From positions 1-11,672 of the forward strand of contig RXOD01005995.1 of the NCBI GenBank assembly GCA_005223375.1: 11,672 nucleotides of DNA, given 5' to 3'. The notes under the pieces were generated by a model. It searched no databases. It was not told the DNA's origin and was given only the letters and a program-made list of their open reading frames with translations. Made by a program: the position numbers and the translations under genes. The stretch comes from Amoebophrya sp. AT5.2. Taxonomy: Eukaryota; Sar; Dinophyceae; Syndiniales; Amoebophryaceae. Numbering within the stretch: position 1 is the first letter of the stretch; each line of letters starts with the position of its first letter. Positions 6,931-11,672 of the stretch are shown one piece after another.

Positions 6931-9900
6931 ATGTCCGGCGCTCGTGCTTCCGGAGCTAACAGGCAGGGCGAGCACAGCAGAGGCATTTCTTACGGCGCGA
7001 CGGACCAAGCGATGGCAGAGCCTCGTGACCTGCAGCCCGGCCTGGCGATCGCGACCCGCACAAGCAAGCCCCCCCCAAACAATCCACCCTCGTCAAGAAC
7101 TTGTACACCCCACGAGAACTACCGTTCTCCCAAGGCTCCTATCACGCTCCTCCAGAAGGCTATCCTGGCTGGCGCGCTCTTCATGAAGGGCGGGCTGCTC
7201 GGTTCCTTCATTCCCTTCACCACCCTGTGGACCCACCTGCACGGGTACTCCCCCACCCAGGTCGGCCTGCTCGCGGGCGCTGACATTCTGTTTTCGATCC
7301 TCCTCGTCCCGGTGTACGGGTCCATCTTGGACACCTGGAAGTGCCACAACTACGGGCTGATCGTGACCATGGTCGCCACGGGCGTGCTCAAGGGTCTGTA
7401 CGTGCCGTTCGCGGACAGCTTCTTCTTAAGGGTTGAATTGAAATCCAGCGATTTATGGGTCCCGGGTTATAGGTTTATACTGAGAGGTGTTGCTGTAGGT
7501 GTAGCTCTCCTCTGTCTTCAGCGAGACTATGGGAGCAGCAGGGTTCAGAGGTCATGAAGTATGGGTATGCGCAGGCTCCGATGATCCCTCCGAGAAGGCT
7601 ACGGCTTCTTGTGTGTCGATGGTTCTCGCGTCGCCCAGCGTATCGCTTGCAGCCATAGGAAGCCAATGCCAGCGAGTGCCCTGCTATTGGTGTCAGTTTA
7701 TGAAAATCGGAACAGAGGTGCGGCCTGATGGACTTCTATCAAGACCGGTGAACGCGGGGCGATGGCCATGGGTGCTGGGATCCGATAACGGCTAGTAAAC
7801 TAAACCTGACAGCCACCGGATCGCTGGATTTTCAACAACCTCTAATCTGCATGCTGCTGTTGCTGACCGCGCTTACCGCGCCCTGCCTGAAGGGCTGCAA
7901 CAGCGTTCTGGACGCGCAGTGCCTCTACGCGCTGCCGGACAAGGCGGAGTTTGGCCAGGTGCGGTTGTTCGGCAACGCGGGGTTCGGTTTCTTGGCCTTC
8001 GCCACCGGCCTCTACGTCGCCGCGGGCACCACCGCGGAGAAACCCTACCACCGCGTGGACCAGATTTTCGTGGCGTTCGCCTTCATCTGCTTCACGGCGG
8101 CGGTGTACTGGAGCGTGCTACACCGGTACGTGGAGAACATAGCGCCGGACGCGGAGATGCTTTTGCGCGACCGCAGTCCCTACGCGGAGCTGCGGTTGGT
8201 GGTGAAAAAGGTGTGGGTCACGAAGAACTGCGCACGGTACGTGTGCGGAGTCTTCGTACTGGGCATGCAGCTGGGCATCATCGGGGCCTACGAGTTCATC
8301 ATGCTCGCAGAGCTCAACGCAGGAGTGGACTTCATGGGCGCCTGCCGCCTCTTCGGCATGCTGTGGGAATGCCCGGTGTTAAGGGGGATGAAGTGAAATT
8401 TCTCAGGCTATTAATTCAGGTAGGCTATCAGGACGAGGTCCAGCGATGTAGGCTATTGCCGTCCGGGTGTAGTTTGGGCCACAAGTAGAACACTTATATG
8501 CCATTCGCAAAAGATTGTTTCCCGCCCTGCCTTCAGGGACGAGGTCTAGGATCGATCAGCAGTGCGTAGGACTAGACTCCGTTTCCGACTGATGTCAGGC
8601 CCTCACGGCCCACGATGAGGCTGTCGGTCGTTCCATCTGTGATCGGTGCTGGCTTCCATCGCTCAGCAAATTGCAGCCATCGGAAGCTGCCAGCGATCCC
8701 CTCTGCCGTCGGGTATCGCTGTCGGTGATGACCATCACTGTCCGGAAGAGAACAGACGGGGTTTGCAGCTTACGGCCAAACCTAAACCTAAAGCTGAAGC
8801 ATCGGACCTGGGTTTTTTCATAGCCTCTAACGGTGTGGCTGTTTGGGATGCGGTTCATCGACAAGATCGGGCTGAAAACGGCGCAGGTACTCTTTCTTGC
8901 AGTGAATGCCGCGCGGCTGTACTGGTACGGCAACCTCGGCTCCGCCAGCGAGGCGCTGTGGGCCGAAATTCTCGCGGGATTCAGCTTCGCGTTCCCCTAC
9001 ATGTCCATCTGCGTGTATCTTTAAGGTTTTTTCCAAATAAAATCCATCTCGAGTGCCCTCTCTAGCTATGTCGGTCCCACCACTCCCATATGTCTCGCAG
9101 GACGTCGCGGCCGCATCGGCCGAGGCATGTCCTGTAGCCTCTGTAGGACGAAAGAGAAGAGCGATCATGAGCCATTGTGAATATCGCTCCCACATGAAGA
9201 GTCAGGCGGGATCGATGCCATGATGCAACACCAAGTGCTAAAAACGGGAGGCACTAATACTACTACCCGTAGATGCTGCCCGTGCTTTGCCGGGGGATAT
9301 GGATATCGCTTTGCCGGCGTGGCCTCTCGCCCATCGCTTCCATCACATCCTGCGTCACATTTTCACATCACACAGACAGTTGGAGGAAAAGATGGGTTTT
9401 CATAAAAAGCAGCTCTTCTAATAAATGGGGAGGGCGTTCGACGAAGACACCAAGGCGAGTATGCAGACGATGGTGATGACGGTATTCACGGGGCTGGGCA
9501 CTGGCGTCGGCACTGTGGCGGGCGGGCTGCTCATCGACAACCTGTACGGGGGGCGCATCCAGCACCTCTTCCGCGGTTTCGCGGGCTTTACGTTTTGCTT
9601 CGCGTTGCTTTTCGCGCTCTTCGACTTCCTGAAGGCCGGGGAGCGGAGCTCTTCGGACGTAGTATCAGAGGGGGAAAAGGGGGAAACTGCTGCTGCAGAT
9701 GTCGGACACGGAGATGCAGATGTCGGAGCCGAAAAGCGGGCGCCGGGAAACGACGACGACCAATCATACGTGGACGACGACCAAGACCTGATCTCGACGC
9801 TGAGGGATTTCTTCTCGGAAAAAGGGAGAAGTGCAGGCAGCAAGGGAGCCCAGGGGGCGCTGGAGAAGAGCGCACCAGCGGCCGAAGGGGAGTCGGAAGC

Positions 9901-9973
9901 CGACTCCACGCGAATCGACGACACGCACTCGTCGAAAACGCCCGAAACTGTATCCAGGACAGCGGTCGTGTGA
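6931..9973 (+). CDS. MFSD6/MFS_1-like major facilitator transporter, four exons (6931-7425, 7851-8378, 8836-9020, 9427-9973)
   Basis: Joining these exons gives 584 residues and about 12 membrane segments: three in exon 1 (TM1 near LAGALFMKGGLLGSFIPF), five in exon 2, two in exon 3 and two in exon 4. Family marks include DKAEFGQVRLFGNAGFGF after TM4 (compare YGxxRLWGSxGWG in MFS_1-like proteins). The motif ECPVWLFGMRFIDKIG spans exons 2 and 3, and VYLGRAFDEDTKASMQ spans exons 3 and 4 (compare the Y-x-x-R-x-A-P-x-x-x-R-A-T-x-Q type). Both junction motifs align without gaps to the family pattern as I remember it, which fixes the splice points. The N-terminal 55 or so residues and the acidic, Ser-rich C-terminal tail of about 115 residues are probably cytosolic. 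The substrate is unknown; relatives include sugar- and nucleoside-type symporters. ATG 6931 follows a CAG at 6924-6926. Confidence 0.78.
7426..7850 (+). mobile_element. Introner-like intron 1 of the MFS gene (425 bp)
   Basis: It begins TTAAGG and ends CCTCTAA (7838-7844 region) plus TCTGC. The flanking 5-mers TCTTC (7421-7425) and TCTGC (7846-7850) differ at one base and look like a target-site duplication. A perfect 12-bp inverted repeat, AAATCCAGCGAT at 7441-7452 and its complement at 7820-7831, lies near the ends. The outer parts also pair imperfectly (TTAAGGGTTGAA against TTAGAGGTTGTT). Removal from either copy of the flanking 5-mer keeps frame, joining ...FADSFF to MLLLLTALTAPC (phase 0). 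No GT-AG pair exists at these ends. The core TTGCAGCCAT at 7647 is shared with the next intron. Confidence 0.72.
8379..8835 (+). mobile_element. Introner-like intron 2 of the MFS gene (457 bp)
   Basis: This is the clearest of the set. An exact 5-bp duplication, CGGTG, lies at 8374-8378 and 8831-8835. Between the copies the element runs from TTAAGG (8379-8384) to CCTCTAA (8824-8830). Excising the element with one CGGTG joins ECPV to WLFG in frame (phase 0) and restores an MFS motif. No choice of cut within the CGGTG copies produces GT-AG. Imperfect terminal inverted repeats include GGCTAT (8407-8412) with ATAGCC (8820-8825). Internal hairpins include CAGCGAT at 8691-8697 with ATCGCTG at 8715-8721, and GTGATG pairing with CATCAC around 8724-8737. 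The core at 8671-8697 matches intron 1. Confidence 0.78.
9021..9426 (+). mobile_element. Introner-like intron 3 of the MFS gene (406 bp, diverged)
   Basis: It begins TTAAGG (9021-9026) and ends CTCTTCTAA (to 9421) followed by TAAAT. The flanking 5-mers TATCT (9016-9020) and TAAAT (9422-9426) match at only three bases, suggesting an older insertion. The ends pair imperfectly (TTTTT, then ATCCATCT or ACCCATCT). Cutting in this way joins CT to G (Leu, phase 2) and reads MSICVYLGRAFDEDTK, matching family spacing. A hairpin pairs GAGCGAT (9159-9165) with ATCGCTC (9183-9189). A GT-AG alternative exists (donor 9015, acceptor ending 9432), but it deletes four residues from a conserved loop. Confidence 0.62.
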
Positions 9974-10344
9974 AGCTCGGGTTGCAAAAAGCAGTTTGTA
10001 CTTGCATGAGGAATAGCGTTGCTTTCAGACTCAAGTTCGAGGTGCCAGACGGCCAGACGGTCGGCCCCGGAGCAGAGAAATGGTTGGATGTGCAATTTTT
10101 TCCGGCCAAAAAAGTAAATAGCCGCAGAACGTACGATGTGGGCACGCGGGAGTGTCACGGTCGGACGGCGCGGATTCCTTTTTTGCATTGGATCTGCTGT
10201 CAGTGATTTAGACTAGCAACCGCTAGAGAGCAGATCCCACGTTCACGAAGCGCATAAGTAGTCGGCTTCGGCTCATCGATGCTGGCAGAGTTCGTTGTCG
10301 CTGTGTTGATTCGTAATATTGGTGCTAGCAGTGGAAAAATCAGA
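9974..10344. other. Spacer between the MFS gene and the thioesterase gene
   Basis: This 371-bp stretch carries the 3' UTR of the MFS gene and the 5' region of the next gene. An upstream in-frame ATG at 10279 would extend the thioesterase by 22 mostly hydrophobic residues, described under that gene. I see no RNA gene or repeat. Confidence 0.6.
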
Positions 10345-10977
10345 ATGACCACCACGAAGCCGCCCCGCAAGGGCACGCCCTTGACGAGGCAGCAGACGGA
10401 GTTGCTGATCCACAAGACGCACGAAAACTTCTGCGGCGGGGGAAACAAGGGTACCACGTTTGCCTCTACCGCCATGTCCGAGGTGTTTCGCCCGGAGCAC
10501 TTCGCCGAGGTGCGGCGGGGCTACGTGCGGCTCGAGTTGAGCATGCCGGAGTCCTGTTACAACGGCTTCGGCGCGGTGCACGGCGGCTGCGTCGCCACCA
10601 TCTTCGACATATTCACGACACTGGCTATCATCGCGGACGAGATCCCCGAAATTGCAGCTGTCATTGCGGAACAAAATAAGAGCAGGAAAATAATAAGTAG
10701 TGCAACCCCCGACCGCGGGTCCGCACCGCCACCGGCTGCGAGCCCGAAGCCGGGCATGCACGTGACGGTGGCGTTGAATTGCAGCTACCCGCGGGCGCTC
10801 CCGATTGGAGTGCCGTGCGTGTGGGAAGCCTGGTGCGAGAAACGCGGGAAAGCTCTGATCTACACGAAGGGGCGCGTGGCGTTGAAGGGCGAGGAGGGGG
10901 CGGCGAGTGGGGAGGGTCAAGTGGTGTGCGCCACGTGCGACCACATAAAAAGCTACGTGAACTTCAGCAAACTGTGA
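10345..10977 (+). CDS. ACOT13/PaaI-like hotdog acyl-CoA thioesterase
   Basis: The 210-residue product has the hotdog thioesterase signature YNGFGAVHGGCVATIFDIFT. Asn73, the HGG at 79-81 and Asp88 occupy the positions of the catalytic or binding Asn, His-Gly-Gly and Asp of ACOT13. Later strands read MHVTVALNCSYPRALPIG, then CVWEAWCEKRGKALIYTKG, then VVCATCDHIK, matching the family's substrate-tunnel strands. The reaction would be hydrolysis of acyl-CoA to free acid and CoA, often mitochondrial in ACOT13. The family is usually about 140 residues. The extra length is an N-terminal extension and a basic, Ser/Pro-rich insertion (about 100-136) between the long helix and the next strand. An in-frame ATG at 10279 would add MLAEFVVAVLIRNIG..., which could be a targeting peptide. 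I prefer 10345 because a CAG sits just before it (10341-10343), but this is unsettled. Single exon. Confidence 0.75.
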   Translation: MTTTKPPRKGTPLTRQQTELLIHKTHENFCGGGNKGTTFASTAMSEVFRPEHFAEVRRGYVRLELSMPESCYNGFGAVHGGCVATIFDIFTTLAIIADEIPEIAAVIAEQNKSRKIISSATPDRGSAPPPAASPKPGMHVTVALNCSYPRALPIGVPCVWEAWCEKRGKALIYTKGRVALKGEEGAASGEGQVVCATCDHIKSYVNFSKL

Positions 10978-11639
10978 GCCGTTAGAAGCCACTTCGATAC
11001 CGGGTCTAATTCCTAATTCGTAATTTAGCTTTTGATTTATTCTTTTTCTTTTCGCGCCGTCGACACCAGGCAGCGATGGATTCTTAGTCTCTCTCGCAAG
11101 CATGTTGCCTTGAGAAGCCTTGTATTTATAATGTTCCTGGTTCTGGGATGGATATGCGAAAAAAATGGAAAAGCAATCGCGTAGCCGTCACGCAAACAAT
11201 TTCCAGGAAAAAATGTTTTGTTCGACTAGGACTCATGACTACGCTAACATGCTAGCCGCGAGCAACATCTGGTGAGACAGAGCAGAAGCAGATAGGCGCA
11301 CCACATCGACTTGAGGCTCGCCGAGGGAAAGCGTTGCTCCCCGGAACTCTTCGTTATCGTAGCACTTGCGTTTGGTTTGATCGCAATCAGTGATCGCAAC
11401 CAGTAGTGCAAACCACCGTTGTCGTTGATGCAATAGCTCAGCTTTCGCAAGTGGGAGCTTCCTCGAGGAGGACGTAGCCAAATTAACTATCCCTCTCATC
11501 ACCTGCTCTTGTTAGAAACGATCACAACCACGCCCGCCGTAGTTGCATCGTGGCGCTTTTCCGCGATTTTGCAGATCGGCACCAGCGATATTTTGAATTG
11601 ATTCTGCAGGGCGCCCGGCTCACTCTCAAAGTATTCACT
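10978..11639. other. Spacer downstream of the thioesterase gene
   Basis: AT-rich sequence with repeated TAATTC words near 11008-11027 and A- or T-rich runs, consistent with a 3' UTR followed by a promoter region. An open stretch on the minus strand (11239-11502) shows no domain and is treated as chance. Nothing else is recognised beyond the short tandem repeat at 11378. Confidence 0.6.
11378..11403. repeat. 13-bp tandem pair in the spacer
   Basis: TGATCGCAATCAG is followed directly by TGATCGCAACCAG, with one mismatch. It is a short duplication of unknown role and could be a binding-site pair or simple replication slippage. Confidence 0.6.
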
Positions 11640-11672
11640 ATGCCTGAGGCCTCTGCTCCTCTGCCCGCCGCG
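11640..11672 (+). CDS. Possible 5' end of a further gene, cut by the right edge
   Basis: An ATG at 11640 opens 11 codons reading MPEASAPLPAA up to the window end. The shift to GC-rich, coding-like composition after an AT-rich spacer, the same strand as the other genes, and an AG at 11629-11630 shortly upstream are compatible with a gene start. Too little is visible to name a product. Confidence 0.3.
   Translation, partial: MPEASAPLPAA

Noticed and set aside
6931..7557. Short MFS protein ending at the TAG at 7555-7557
   Set aside because: It reads through the TTAAGG intron start. The residues after 7425 are unlike membrane transporter sequence, and the transporter resumes in another frame at 7851.
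7851..8396. Separate 181-residue gene starting at ATG 7851
   Set aside because: It starts inside the transporter's membrane domain and ends at a stop that lies in intron 2. The motif continues perfectly at 8836, so it is exon 2.
11239..11502. 87-residue minus-strand ORF
   Set aside because: No recognisable domain. It lies in AT-rich spacer and includes the short tandem repeat, so it probably arises by chance.
1..11672. CRISPR arrays, tRNA or rRNA genes, bacterial operons, viral genes
   Set aside because: I looked for regular repeats, cloverleaf-like blocks and ribosomal sequence and saw none. Gene structure is eukaryotic throughout.

Overview
The window is eukaryotic nuclear DNA. Its genes are GC-rich and separated by less GC-rich spacers of about 0.3-1 kb, no operon or ribosome-binding-site structure is seen, and all recognisable genes lie on the + strand. 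Several genes can only be read after removing introns. Three introns in one gene, and probably a fourth cut by the left edge, are not GT-AG introns. They look like inserted elements: they start TTAAGG, end CTAA (usually CCTCTAA), carry inverted repeats and are flanked by 5-bp direct repeats. From memory, such introner elements with inverted and direct repeats and non-canonical splicing are reported from the parasitic dinoflagellate Amoebophrya (Syndiniales). With the AP2-like protein, this makes an Amoebophrya-like alveolate my best guess. It is an inference, not a proven assignment.

Layout. (1) 1-94: 3' end of an introner-like intron. (2) 95-1335: 3' part of a gene for a protein with two AP2-like repeats, interrupted by one ordinary GT-AG intron (about 260-530), possibly with an alternative last exon at 1393-1507. 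(3) 1336-2358: spacer. (4) 2359-6288: a single-exon 1309-residue protein. It has a divergent HSL-type alpha/beta hydrolase split by long low-complexity insertions, then a Cys/His cluster, a helical region and a Ser/Gly tail. (5) 6289-6930: spacer. (6) 6931-9973: a 12-TM major facilitator of the MFSD6/MFS_1-like type in four exons (584 residues), with introner-like introns at 7426-7850, 8379-8835 and 9021-9426. (7) 10345-10977: an ACOT13/PaaI-like hotdog thioesterase. (8) 10978-11639: spacer, then a possible gene start at 11640 cut by the right edge.

The genes show no shared pathway. A lipid-ester hydrolase-like protein and an acyl-CoA thioesterase-like protein are both present, but they are far apart and their joint role is unknown. 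The most notable content is the intron system: exact excision of inserted elements restores gap-free MFS family motifs without GT-AG splice sites.
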